Below, piece by piece: positions 6,145-14,095 of a DNA stretch of 28,559 nt. Positions within the stretch are counted from its first letter, which is position 1. Each line of letters starts with the position of its first letter. Origin of the DNA: CAYLZN01 sp964387935 (GTDB lineage Bacteria; Acidobacteriota; Vicinamibacteria; Vicinamibacterales; JAFNAJ01); NCBI GenBank assembly GCA_964387935.1, contig CAYLZN010000033.1, positions 1 to 28,559 on the forward strand. The letters are read 5' to 3'. The notes below the pieces were generated by a model. That model was not told where the DNA came from and made no database searches. It saw nothing but the letters and a program-made list of their open reading frames with translations. A program made the position numbers and the translations under genes.

Positions 6145-9100
6145 GACGATGCTCCTTCGACGGGTTGTGCGAGCGCCAGCTCGCGCTTGAGCCCGTGCCA
6201 TTTCCAGATCTCGTAGATGGCCGGGTAGACGATGAGCTCGAGAATGAACGAGGTGAAGATGCCGCCGAGCATGGGTGCCGCGATGCGCTTCATGACGTCG
6301 GCGCCGGTCCCGGTCGACCACATGATGGGCAGCAGGCCCATGAACATGACGGCGACCGTCATGAACTTCGGACGGATGCGCTTGACGGCGCCGTGCATGA
6401 CCGCCTCTTGCAGGCCCTTCAGGGACGTCAGACGTCCTTCGCGTCGCGCCTCCTCGTACGACAGATCCAGGTACAGGAGCATGAACACTCCGGTCTCGGC
6501 GTCCACCCCGAGCAGGGCAATGAGGCCCACCCACACGCCGATGCTCATGTTGTAGTCGAGGAGGTAGAGCAGCCAAATGGCACCGACCGCCGAGAACGGC
6601 ACGGCCATCAGGATGATCGCGGTCCGCCCCACCGACCGGGTATTCACGTAGAGGAGGATCACCACGAGCAGCAGCGTGACCGGCACGACGATCTTGAGCC
6701 GCTCGGCTACACGCTGCATGGCCTCGTACTGGCCGCTCCATTCGAGCGCATACCCCGGCGGCAGCTGGACCTGCGCCGCGACCACGCGCTTCGCTTCCTC
6801 GACATAGCCGCCGACGTCCCGATCGGCCACGTCGACGTACACGTACCCGTTCAGCAATCCGTTCTCGTTCCGCAACATCGCGGGTCCTGAGACCACGCGC
6901 ACGTCGGCCAGTTGCTCGAGGGGCACCTGGACCTTTCCCCCCATCGTCGGTACCAGCACGCGACGGAGCCGGTCCACGTCGCTCCGGTAGTCGCGGAAGT
7001 AACGGACGTTCACGGAGTACCGCTCCCGCCCCTCGACGGTCGTCGTGACGGTGTCGCCACCGACCGCCGACATCACCACCATCTGGGCGTCGTCGATGGA
7101 GAGCCCGTACCGGGCCAGCTCGTCGCGCTTCCAGACGAAGTCGACGAAATACCCGCCTGAGGTGCGCTCGGCGAACGCACTTCGCGTACCCTGGACGGCC
7201 GGCAGGGCCGCCTCGATCTCGGTGCCGATCCGCTCGATCTCCTTGATGTTGTCGCCGTAGATCTTGATGCCCACGGGGGTTCGGACACCCGTCGTGAGCA
7301 TGTCGATCCGGGCCTTGATCGGCATCGTCCACGCGTTGGTGACGCCGGGGATCTTCACGGCCTCATTGAGTTCGGTGACCAACTGCTCAGTCGAGAGGTG
7401 GTCACTGGTGATGCGCCGCAGGACGGGCGTGAGCCACGGAGGCGCCCAGTCGCTGTACCACGTCGGCACCCGCCGCCACTGATCGTGCGGCTTCAGCGTG
7501 ATGACGGTCTCCATCATCGAGAACGGCGCCGGATCCGTTGATGTCTCGGCCCGACCCGCCTTGCCAAACACGCGCTCGACCTCCGGGAACTGCTTGATGA
7601 GCTTGCCCTGTACCTGGAGCAATTGCTGCGCCTGCGTCACCGACAGCCCGGGCAGCGTGGACGGCATGTACAGCAAGGTGCCCTCGTCGAGCGGGGGCAT
7701 GAACTCGGAGCCCAGGCGTTCATAGACCGGCACCGTGGCCACCGTGATGGCCACCGCCGAGGCGATGACCAGCCACTTCCACCGCAGTGCCCAGGCGCAG
7801 ATGGGCTCGTAGACGCGAATCAGGACGCGGCTGATCGGGTGGTGCTCCTCCGGGTGGATCTTCCCAATCAGGACCGCGTTGACGGCCCGAGCCAGCCACG
7901 CCGGGCGGAACGAGAAGTTCCTGGTGTGCGTGAACAGCAGCCGCATGGCCGGGTCGAGCGTGATGGCCAGCACCGCGGCGACGATCATGGAGAGGTTCTT
8001 GGTATAGGCCAGCGGCTTGAAGAGGCGCCCCTCCTGCGCCTCGAGCGTCAGGACGGGCAGGAAGGACACGGCGATGACGAGCAGGGCGAAGAAACTCGGC
8101 CCGCCGACCTCTTTCACGGCGTCGATCACGACCCGTCGGTAGTCTTCCTGTCGTCCCGTCCGATCCCAGAGTTCGAGCTTCTTGTGCGTCTGCTCGACCA
8201 CGACGATCGCCGCGTCGACCATGGCGCCGACGGCGATCGCAATCCCGCCGAGCGACATGATGTTGGAGCTGAGCCCCATCATCCGCATCGGGATGAACGC
8301 GATGATGATGGTGACCGGAATCGTGACGATCGGGATAAGGGCACTCGGGATGTGCCAGAGGAACACCAGGATGACGATCGAGACGATGACCAGCTCTTCG
8401 ATGAGTGTGTCTTCGAGATTGTCAATGGACCGCTTGATCAGGTCGGATCGGTCGTAGGTGGTCACCACTTGGACGCCCGGCGGAAGGCTGGGCTTCAGCT
8501 GCTCCAGCTTGGTCTTCACGCGCTCGATGACATCCAGCGCGTTCTCGCCCTGGCGCATGACGACGATCCCGCCGACGACGTCGCCCTTTCCGTCGAGATC
8601 CGTGACGCCTCGTCGGATGTCCGGTCCCAGGGTCACCTCGCCGACATCCTTGACCCGGACTGGAACGCCGCTCTCGTTCGTGGCGAGAACGATGTTGCCG
8701 AGATCCTGGGTCGACTGCGCATAGCCTCGGCCCCGGACCATGTACTCGGCCCCCGCCATCTCGATCAGGCGCCCGCCGACGTCGTTGTTTCCAGCCCGCA
8801 CCACCTCGACCACCTTGTCGATCGGGATGTTGTATGCGCGAAGCCGGTTGGGATCGACCTGCACTTGGTACTGTCTGACGAACCCCCCGATCGGCGCCAC
8901 TTCCGCGACACCGGGCACGGCCTTCAGGTAGTACCGAAGGTACCAGTCCTGGTAGCTGCGCAGGTCGGCCAGGGACTGACGTCCGGTCTGATCCACCAGG
9001 GCATACTGGAAGACCCAGCCGACGCCCGTGGCATCTGGTCCGAGTTCCGTGCGCACGCCCTCCGGCAAGCGCGGCAGGACGCCCGAGAGGTACTCGAGCG

Positions 9101-9425
9101 TCCGCGTGCGCGCCCAGTAGATGTCCGTGCCCTCCTCGAAAATGATGTAGACGTACGAAAACCCGAAGTCGGAGAACCCCCGGACGGCCTTCACACGCGG
9201 CGCGCCGAGCATGGCCGTGACGAGAGGGTAGGTGACCTGGTCCTCGATGATGTCGGGGCTGCGGTCCCACCGCGAATACACGATGACCTGCGTATCACTG
9301 AGGTCGGGAATCGCGTCGAGCGGAATCGTCCGCATCGAATAGAGTCCGGCCAGCGTCGCCAGGGCGACAGCCAGGAACACGACGAAGCGATTGCGCCCGG
9401 AGAACTCGATGATCGCGTCAATCAT
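6141..9425 (-). CDS. cusA: CusA-type Cu(I)/Ag(I) RND efflux pump
   Basis: 1094 residues, usual for heavy-metal RND pumps. The ATG at 9425 follows GGGAG and overlaps the end of cusB by eight bases. The N-terminal helix and the IPDLSDTQVIV motif are typical of the family. The fourth helix has GAMVDAAIVVVEQ, carrying the proton-relay acids (D404, E411), and the later GVDAETGVFML and RIRPKFMTV keep the distal Glu and Lys. The three periplasmic methionines that define copper/silver transport in E. coli CusA are retained: M587 (LLYMPSTLPG), M637 (FSMMET) and M709 (RIDMLTTG). This argues for Cu(I)/Ag(I), not Zn/Co/Cd. It sits in the inner membrane and works with CusB and the TolC-type channel encoded upstream. 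Confidence 0.95.
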   Translation of the reverse strand: MIDAIIEFSGRNRFVVFLAVALATLAGLYSMRTIPLDAIPDLSDTQVIVYSRWDRSPDIIEDQVTYPLVTAMLGAPRVKAVRGFSDFGFSYVYIIFEEGTDIYWARTRTLEYLSGVLPRLPEGVRTELGPDATGVGWVFQYALVDQTGRQSLADLRSYQDWYLRYYLKAVPGVAEVAPIGGFVRQYQVQVDPNRLRAYNIPIDKVVEVVRAGNNDVGGRLIEMAGAEYMVRGRGYAQSTQDLGNIVLATNESGVPVRVKDVGEVTLGPDIRRGVTDLDGKGDVVGGIVVMRQGENALDVIERVKTKLEQLKPSLPPGVQVVTTYDRSDLIKRSIDNLEDTLIEELVIVSIVILVFLWHIPSALIPIVTIPVTIIIAFIPMRMMGLSSNIMSLGGIAIAVGAMVDAAIVVVEQTHKKLELWDRTGRQEDYRRVVIDAVKEVGGPSFFALLVIAVSFLPVLTLEAQEGRLFKPLAYTKNLSMIVAAVLAITLDPAMRLLFTHTRNFSFRPAWLARAVNAVLIGKIHPEEHHPISRVLIRVYEPICAWALRWKWLVIASAVAITVATVPVYERLGSEFMPPLDEGTLLYMPSTLPGLSVTQAQQLLQVQGKLIKQFPEVERVFGKAGRAETSTDPAPFSMMETVITLKPHDQWRRVPTWYSDWAPPWLTPVLRRITSDHLSTEQLVTELNEAVKIPGVTNAWTMPIKARIDMLTTGVRTPVGIKIYGDNIKEIERIGTEIEAALPAVQGTRSAFAERTSGGYFVDFVWKRDELARYGLSIDDAQMVVMSAVGGDTVTTTVEGRERYSVNVRYFRDYRSDVDRLRRVLVPTMGGKVQVPLEQLADVRVVSGPAMLRNENGLLNGYVYVDVADRDVGGYVEEAKRVVAAQVQLPPGYALEWSGQYEAMQRVAERLKIVVPVTLLLVVILLYVNTRSVGRTAIILMAVPFSAVGAIWLLYLLDYNMSIGVWVGLIALLGVDAETGVFMLLYLDLSYEEARREGRLTSLKGLQEAVMHGAVKRIRPKFMTVAVMFMGLLPIMWSTGTGADVMKRIAAPMLGGIFTSFILELIVYPAIYEIWKWHGLKRELALAQPVEGASS

Positions 9426-10923
9426 GGCGGTGCTCTCCCGGCTTGGTCGGCGTCGCCGCCGGAGCCGCTGGTGCCGGTCCGGGTGGTGTCGCAGGGGCCT
9501 TGGACTGCCCCGCGTCACCGGTTCCGCCGTGCTGGTGCCCGCTCATGCTGCCCAGGGCCGACTTCAACTGGCTCTCCGCGTCCACCAGGAACGTGCCCGA
9601 CGCCACGACACGTTGGCCTTCCGAGAGGCCCGCGGTCACCACGACGCGATCACCGACCCGTTCGGCCGTCTGGACCTCCGTCGGTGCCAAGTACCCGTCG
9701 CCGAGGTCCACGAACACCACTTGCCGCTCGCCGGAGTTGAGGACGGCCTCGGCGGGGACGGTCAGCCGACGACGGCCCTGTACTTCAAACTCCACGTCGA
9801 CGTACATCTCCGGCCGAAGACGCATGCCGGGGTTGTCGGCCTCCAGCCGCAGCTTGAGCGTGCGCGTAATCGGGTCCACGGCGGGCTGGACGTAGTTGAC
9901 CTTGGCCTTGATGCTCGTCGTCGACCCGCCATAGGGGAGCAGGATGCGCGCCGGCGCGCCGGCACGGATCGCGGCGAGGTCGGCTTCGTACATGTCCGCC
10001 ATCACCCACACTCGGCTCAGGTCGGCGAGGGTGTACAGGTCACTCTCTGCAGTGACCCGTTGGTTGGGGAAGGCATTGCGTTCGAGGACGAATCCCGGAG
10101 CCGGCGCGTACAGGGTGATGTCGCGGATCGGCTGCCCGGTCGCGAGTACCTGCTCGATCTGTTCATCGCTCAGGTTCCATTGCTGCAAGCGCCGCCGGCT
10201 CGCCTGAAAGAGCGACTCGCCTTGCTGGCTGGCGCTGGCGAGCGGGTTGTTCTGCATCACATCCCGCGCGCGCCGAGCGAGCAGCAGTTCCTCCTGCGAC
10301 GCCAACATCTCGGGGCTGTAGAGCGTCAGCATCGGCTGGCCCTTCTTGACCAGGTCGCCAGTGAAGTCGACGAACACACGCTCCACCCAGCCGTCCACCC
10401 TCGGGTGCACGTGCTGGAGTCGCGTCTCGTCGTACCCGACCTTCCCGACCGTTCTTAGTGTCCGGCCGATATCGGTGGACTCGACCGCCGCGTACGTGAC
10501 GCCGGCGAGTTGCTGCCGCTCGGTGGGAATCCTGATGGCGCCTGCTGGCATGCCCGATACGTCCGGCGCGTCGGCGTACACAGGCTCGAGGGTGTTCCCG
10601 GTCTCCGGGTTCACCCCGGCCGTGGTGGCGGTGTACTTCGGGTCTTTCGGGTCTCGGTAATAGAGCACCTTGCGCGTCGACGCCGCGGGGGCAGACGCCC
10701 CCTCGTCGGCGTACACCGGTTCGAGCGCCATGCCGCAATCAGGCGCGGTCCCCGGCCTGTCCGACTTGTACGCCGGGTGCATGGGATCGACCCAGTAGAG
10801 CACCTTCCGCTCCGTGGTGGCCGTCGCGGCTGGTGGGCCGCTCTTGCGGGCGCGAAGGACGTATCCGCCGGCAAACGCGGCGAGGAGCAGGACGATGACG
10901 ACAACAGTCTTCAGCACTCTCAT
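9418..10923 (-). CDS. cusB: CusB-type periplasmic adaptor with duplicated N-terminal metal-binding domain
   Basis: 501 residues from the ATG at 10923, preceded by GAGG that overlaps the stop of the TolC-type gene; a GTG twelve bases earlier is less likely. An N-terminal membrane anchor (4-24) is followed by a heavy-metal-binding domain at 40-71 (VDPMHPAYKSDRPG, then PDCGMALEPVY). A second copy at 85-117 keeps the frame but replaces M, H, C and M by K, D, T and N. The adaptor proper follows (barrel-sandwich, alpha hairpin and beta barrel; PRVDGWVERVFVDFTGDLVKKG is recognisable in shortened form). The C-terminus is Pro/Ala-rich and ends with histidines (GHQHGG, GEHRHD). In the family CusB passes metal to CusA and opens the pump. 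Confidence 0.93.
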   Translation of the reverse strand: MRVLKTVVVIVLLLAAFAGGYVLRARKSGPPAATATTERKVLYWVDPMHPAYKSDRPGTAPDCGMALEPVYADEGASAPAASTRKVLYYRDPKDPKYTATTAGVNPETGNTLEPVYADAPDVSGMPAGAIRIPTERQQLAGVTYAAVESTDIGRTLRTVGKVGYDETRLQHVHPRVDGWVERVFVDFTGDLVKKGQPMLTLYSPEMLASQEELLLARRARDVMQNNPLASASQQGESLFQASRRRLQQWNLSDEQIEQVLATGQPIRDITLYAPAPGFVLERNAFPNQRVTAESDLYTLADLSRVWVMADMYEADLAAIRAGAPARILLPYGGSTTSIKAKVNYVQPAVDPITRTLKLRLEADNPGMRLRPEMYVDVEFEVQGRRRLTVPAEAVLNSGERQVVFVDLGDGYLAPTEVQTAERVGDRVVVTAGLSEGQRVVASGTFLVDAESQLKSALGSMSGHQHGGTGDAGQSKAPATPPGPAPAAPAATPTKPGEHRHD

Positions 10924-10931
10924 GGCGATCC

Positions 10932-12281
10932 TCACGGCAGCACCGCCACGGCGGCCATCTCTTCCAGGCGGCTCGCGGCGACGTGGACGTCGGTGAGTTG
11001 CTCGAGGTAGCTCATCTCGTACTCGAGCACCGACCCGAAGTTGGTGAGCACCGACAGGAAGTCGACGGTGCCGGTCTGGTAGCTGCTGACGGAGGACTCC
11101 AGCGCCAGCCGCGCTTGCGGCAACACCGTTTCGCGGTAGAGCGTGGCCAGTTGGCTGGCGGTGGAGGCCATCTGAAAGTCTTCCTGCAGTCGGCTCTGGA
11201 GCGAGAGCCGTGTGCTCTCCACCGTCTGGCGCGCGGCCTCGCGGGTGCTCTCCCGCTCGGCGACCGCGGCCCGTCGGCGCGCCTTCTGGAACGGCACGAT
11301 CACGTCGAAGCGGAACTCGTACATGTCCGGCATCGACCCCGCGAATCCATAGCCGCCGGACACGGCGAAGTCCGGCTTGAAGTCGCGCTTCGCGACGTCA
11401 ATCGCCGCGTCAGACACCGAGACCATCAGCTGGTCCCGGCGCACCATCGGCGACCGTTCATTCGCGAGCTGCACGAGCGCCGGCAGGGTCTGCTCGATCG
11501 TGACCGGCGCCAGATCGGCGGGACGGCCGAGCGGCGCGTCGGGGGCCCGGTTCATCAGCGCGTTGAGTTCACCCTCGCGTGTGCGACGCTCCTGCGCGAT
11601 CCGTTCCCGCTGCAGCGTCAGCAGGCTCAGTTGGGTTTGCGTGCGGATGACGTCCTGCTGCGCCGCCTGGCCCACGGCATACCGGCTCTCGCTGACCTTC
11701 AGCAGATTGGCCAGGAGTTCCTCGTTCCGTCCCAAGACCTCGTCCAGCTGATACGTCGCGGCCAGCCGGTAATACGCCTGCTTCACCCGAGACGTGAGGC
11801 TGAGTCTCACCGCATCGATTTGCTGCCGTTCCGCCTCAGCCTCACGCTTCGCGACCTCTGCGCGCGCCTGCCGCTTACCGGGATACGGAATCTCCTGGGA
11901 CAGCATCACGTTGATGTTGGCGTTCGGGTCCGAGCCCAATCCTGCTCCGGGCAGTGGGTTGCCCGTGGACGTGTATCCCGTCGAGATCATGGGGTCGGGC
12001 AGGCTGGCCTCCTGCGCGGGACGCTGACTCGCCGCCTGGTACCGGAACTGCGCCGCCGAGATCTCCGGGTGCGCCCGGAGGGCGGCGTCGAGCACTTCGT
12101 CAAGGGGCAGTCGTGCGCCCGAGTCGACGACGCGGTCGCTCGGGGCAGGGGTAGGAGGGGAGGCGGTCGAGGGCGGACCCGGTGGTTGCGCGGCGGTCGT
12201 CGGCGCGGGCTGCGCCCAGACAGCCGGGGCGAAGAGCATGGCGACAAACGTCGCCGTGAACAGAAAGAGTCTCTGTGCCAT
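10932..12281 (-). CDS. cusC: TolC-family outer membrane channel of the Cus system
   Basis: 449 residues. The start is the ATG at 12281, six bases after GAGG; an upstream GTG at 12302 would bury the signal peptide. The signal peptide ends near VWAQ, followed by a Pro/Thr/Ala-rich linker. Two outer-membrane-efflux repeats follow, with helical pieces such as KQAYYRLAATYQLDEVLGR and the equatorial EIPYPGKRQARAEVAKREAE. It forms the outer-membrane duct for CusBA. Its stop is eight bases before the cusB ATG. The gap of 95 bp to the small upstream gene holds two perfect hairpins. Assignment to cusC rests on operon position; by sequence alone it is a generic metal-RND channel. Confidence 0.9.
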   Translation of the reverse strand: MAQRLFLFTATFVAMLFAPAVWAQPAPTTAAQPPGPPSTASPPTPAPSDRVVDSGARLPLDEVLDAALRAHPEISAAQFRYQAASQRPAQEASLPDPMISTGYTSTGNPLPGAGLGSDPNANINVMLSQEIPYPGKRQARAEVAKREAEAERQQIDAVRLSLTSRVKQAYYRLAATYQLDEVLGRNEELLANLLKVSESRYAVGQAAQQDVIRTQTQLSLLTLQRERIAQERRTREGELNALMNRAPDAPLGRPADLAPVTIEQTLPALVQLANERSPMVRRDQLMVSVSDAAIDVAKRDFKPDFAVSGGYGFAGSMPDMYEFRFDVIVPFQKARRRAAVAERESTREAARQTVESTRLSLQSRLQEDFQMASTASQLATLYRETVLPQARLALESSVSSYQTGTVDFLSVLTNFGSVLEYEMSYLEQLTDVHVAASRLEEMAAVAVLP

Positions 12282-12308
12282 GAGAACCTCGAAGCCGACC
12301 ACGAGTCA

Positions 12309-12322
12309 GCTGCATGTGCAGC
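12309..12322. repeat. palindrome GCTGCA-TG-TGCAGC between the small Cys-rich gene and cusC
   Basis: Perfect 6-bp arms with a two-base centre, about 30 bp before the cusC start codon. It forms a pair with the larger hairpin at 12328-12348 in the same gap. Confidence 0.5.
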
Positions 12323-12327
12323 GCGCA

Positions 12328-12348
12328 CCGTCTCGCAGCTCGAGACGG
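12328..12348. repeat. perfect 8-bp hairpin CCGTCTCG-CAGCT-CGAGACGG between small gene and cusC
   Basis: Lies 29 bp after the stop of the Cys-rich small gene and before cusC. No T-run follows on the transcribed strand, so it is not a classical terminator. It could slow polymerase or protect the 3' end of the small-gene transcript so that it is made in excess over the pump. Confidence 0.55.
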
Positions 12349-12376
12349 CGTCAGGAGCGTTCCTGCTGGAGGCTGG

Positions 12377-12739
12377 TCAGATTCGAAGGACGGGACTCGC
12401 CGCGCTGCGATGCAGAGACCACAGGCCGGGCCGCGCGACGGGTGAAGCGGCATCCAAGCCAGGCCCATGCCTGACATCACGGAACATCGCCCCCGTCAGC
12501 GCGACGTGACGATCACGGTCCGGCTCTGCGGCGAGTCGCTCCGTGGAGGGCGCCGCCGGCTCCGCGGGCGCCTCCACGCAACAGCACGTCAAGAGCCGCG
12601 ACGACGGCGCTCCGCATCCGTGCGATGGCCCCTGGCAGGGAGGCGACGCGGTCGTCGCCCAGAGCATCGTCGGCTGGTGCGCGAGCACCGCGGCAGTAAG
12701 CGCGACCGAAGCCAGGCGTCGAATCAGGCGTGCACCCAT
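12377..12739 (-). CDS. small secreted Cys/His-rich protein heading the Cus operon
   Basis: 120 residues from the ATG at 12739, giving a signal peptide (RLIRRLASVALTAAVLA). The longer open frame to 12793 runs through a sigma-54 promoter and is rejected. The mature protein has C35-x4-H40-G-C42-G followed by CCC at 52-54, then a Pro/Ala/Arg/Asp-rich tail ending PVLRI. The same pattern, with CCC at exactly 52-54, occurs in the reconstructed gene at 20328-21844, so this looks like a real family. I know no name for it. It is the first gene of the Cus operon, and metal binding in the periplasm is inferred from the Cys/His pattern. The predicted 5' leader is only about five bases and there is no clear ribosome binding site. 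Confidence 0.62.
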   Translation of the reverse strand: MGARLIRRLASVALTAAVLAHQPTMLWATTASPPCQGPSHGCGAPSSRLLTCCCVEAPAEPAAPSTERLAAEPDRDRHVALTGAMFRDVRHGPGLDAASPVARPGLWSLHRSAASPVLRI

Positions 12740-12755
12740 ACCGACCCGAGACAGA

Positions 12756-12770
12756 GCAGATGTCGTGCCA
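12756..12770 (-). promoter_or_regulatory. sigma-54 type promoter of the Cus operon
   Basis: On the minus strand TGGCACGACATCTGC: a perfect -24 box TGGCACG and a -12 box CTGC with GG-N10-GC spacing. Predicted +1 is near 12744, about five bases before the ATG of the small Cys-rich gene. It lies in the gap between that operon and the divergent kinase/regulator pair. Confidence 0.75.
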
Positions 12771-12849
12771 GGGTCATCCCATGCGCAGGTCACCGGCCGA
12801 TTCGCTCCGATGCGCGCCCCACTGCGCGGCTTCGGCCAGCGCCGCCGTG

Positions 12850-12869
12850 CTGGTGTGTGATTTCAGACA
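12850..12869 (-). promoter_or_regulatory. putative activator (enhancer) site upstream of the Cus promoter
   Basis: On the minus strand TGTCTGAAATCACACA, matching TGTCYGWWWWSNCACA, which is shared with three other sites in the window. It lies 80 bp upstream of the sigma-54 promoter, as expected for an NtrC-type activator. It also lies 54 bp before the kinase start and could control that operon too. Confidence 0.6.
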
Positions 12870-12922
12870 CTCGCGGGCGGGAGGGACCTTACCTCCTCCA
12901 GTTGGTGCACACTGTGGTTCGC

Positions 12923-14095
12923 ATGCCAGAATCCCACGACCCCGCCTGGGGCCTTCATCAGCCAGCCCGCGCGTTGGCCTCATCACCCCCACGCTCACCG
13001 CAGCAGCGTGCCGTGTGGGGACGGGTCGCCGTGGTCTGCGGCCTCATCGCCCTCGTCTCGCTGGCCCACGTCGCCACGAGCGCACATCACGCCGCCTTGC
13101 ACGCCCTGTACGAGTACCTGTACTACGTGCCGATCCTGATGGCGGCCTATTGGTTTGGGCTTCCCGGCGGCCTTGTCGCCGCGTTCCTGTGCGCGGTGCT
13201 GTACTTCCCGCATATCCGCATCACGTGGGCCGACAACCCGCCCTACGCCGCCAGTCAGTACGGGGAGCTTGTGGCGTTTCACATGATTGGCGGCATCGTG
13301 GGTCTCCTGGTGAGCCGCCTCCGTCGCTCGACCAAGGAGGTGCAGGCGGCAGCCGACGCCATCGCCGCGAAGAACCGCGAACTCACGGAGTCCTATCAGC
13401 ACCTCACGCGGGCTGAGCGTCTGTCAGCGCTCGGCACGCTCGCCGCTGGCTTGGCGCACGAGGTACGCACGCCAGTCGCGGCCATCAAGGGCGCGCTCGA
13501 CATCCTGTCCTCCCGGGCGCAGCCGGACACGCCCGAAGCGGAATTCACCGGCGTGGCGGCACGTGAGTTGACCCGGCTGGGCCACCTGCTCGAGGAGTTC
13601 CTGGCGTACGCGCGACCGCAGCCGCCCGCGCGGGTCCCGGTGCGCCTGGCGGACTTGGCGCGTCAAGTGCAAGCTCTACTCACCGCCGAAGCCCACGGTC
13701 GGGGCGTCAAGGTGGCGGTGCACGCAGAATCCCCGGGCGAACTCACGGCCGACCCGGGGCAACTGACGCAGGTGCTCCTGAACCTCGCGCTGAACGCGAT
13801 CCAGGCGAGCCCCCGAGGCGGCACCGTAAGCGTCGTGGTAAAGGACACCGACAGCGGCGCCGAGGTCGCCGTCATCGACCAAGGGAGCAACCTCTCACCC
13901 GAGGTCGCTGCGCGGGTGTTCGAACCGTTCTTCACGACCAAGCCCAAAGGCACGGGCCTGGGCCTCGCGATCGCCCATCGAATCGTCACCGCTCACGACG
14001 GCACGATTGGGTTGGCCGCACACGCGCCGACCGGGACCCGTGCGACCGTTCGCTTGCCACGCCAGCCGTTCGCGACCACGGAGCCTGCCCGATGA
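12923..14095 (+). CDS. membrane sensor histidine kinase, partner of the NtrC-type regulator
   Basis: 390 residues from the ATG at 12923; in-frame GTGs just upstream are possible and no clear ribosome binding site decides. An N-terminal membrane region (about 33-130) contains H49-x5-H55-x4-H60, then LYYVPI and a conserved W...QYGE segment, with little periplasmic sequence. A short coiled linker leads to HisKA (LAAGLAHEVRTPV, phospho-acceptor H179). The ATPase domain follows with N-box LLNLALNAIQA (N287, N291), D319-QG and GTGLGLA; the first glycine box is slightly unusual. The stop overlaps the regulator start (ATGA). Kinases of this NtrB/ZraS-like type phosphorylate NtrC-family regulators. 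The signal is probably periplasmic or membrane copper/silver, inferred from the neighbours. Confidence 0.9.
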   Translation: MPESHDPAWGLHQPARALASSPPRSPQQRAVWGRVAVVCGLIALVSLAHVATSAHHAALHALYEYLYYVPILMAAYWFGLPGGLVAAFLCAVLYFPHIRITWADNPPYAASQYGELVAFHMIGGIVGLLVSRLRRSTKEVQAAADAIAAKNRELTESYQHLTRAERLSALGTLAAGLAHEVRTPVAAIKGALDILSSRAQPDTPEAEFTGVAARELTRLGHLLEEFLAYARPQPPARVPVRLADLARQVQALLTAEAHGRGVKVAVHAESPGELTADPGQLTQVLLNLALNAIQASPRGGTVSVVVKDTDSGAEVAVIDQGSNLSPEVAARVFEPFFTTKPKGTGLGLAIAHRIVTAHDGTIGLAAHAPTGTRATVRLPRQPFATTEPAR

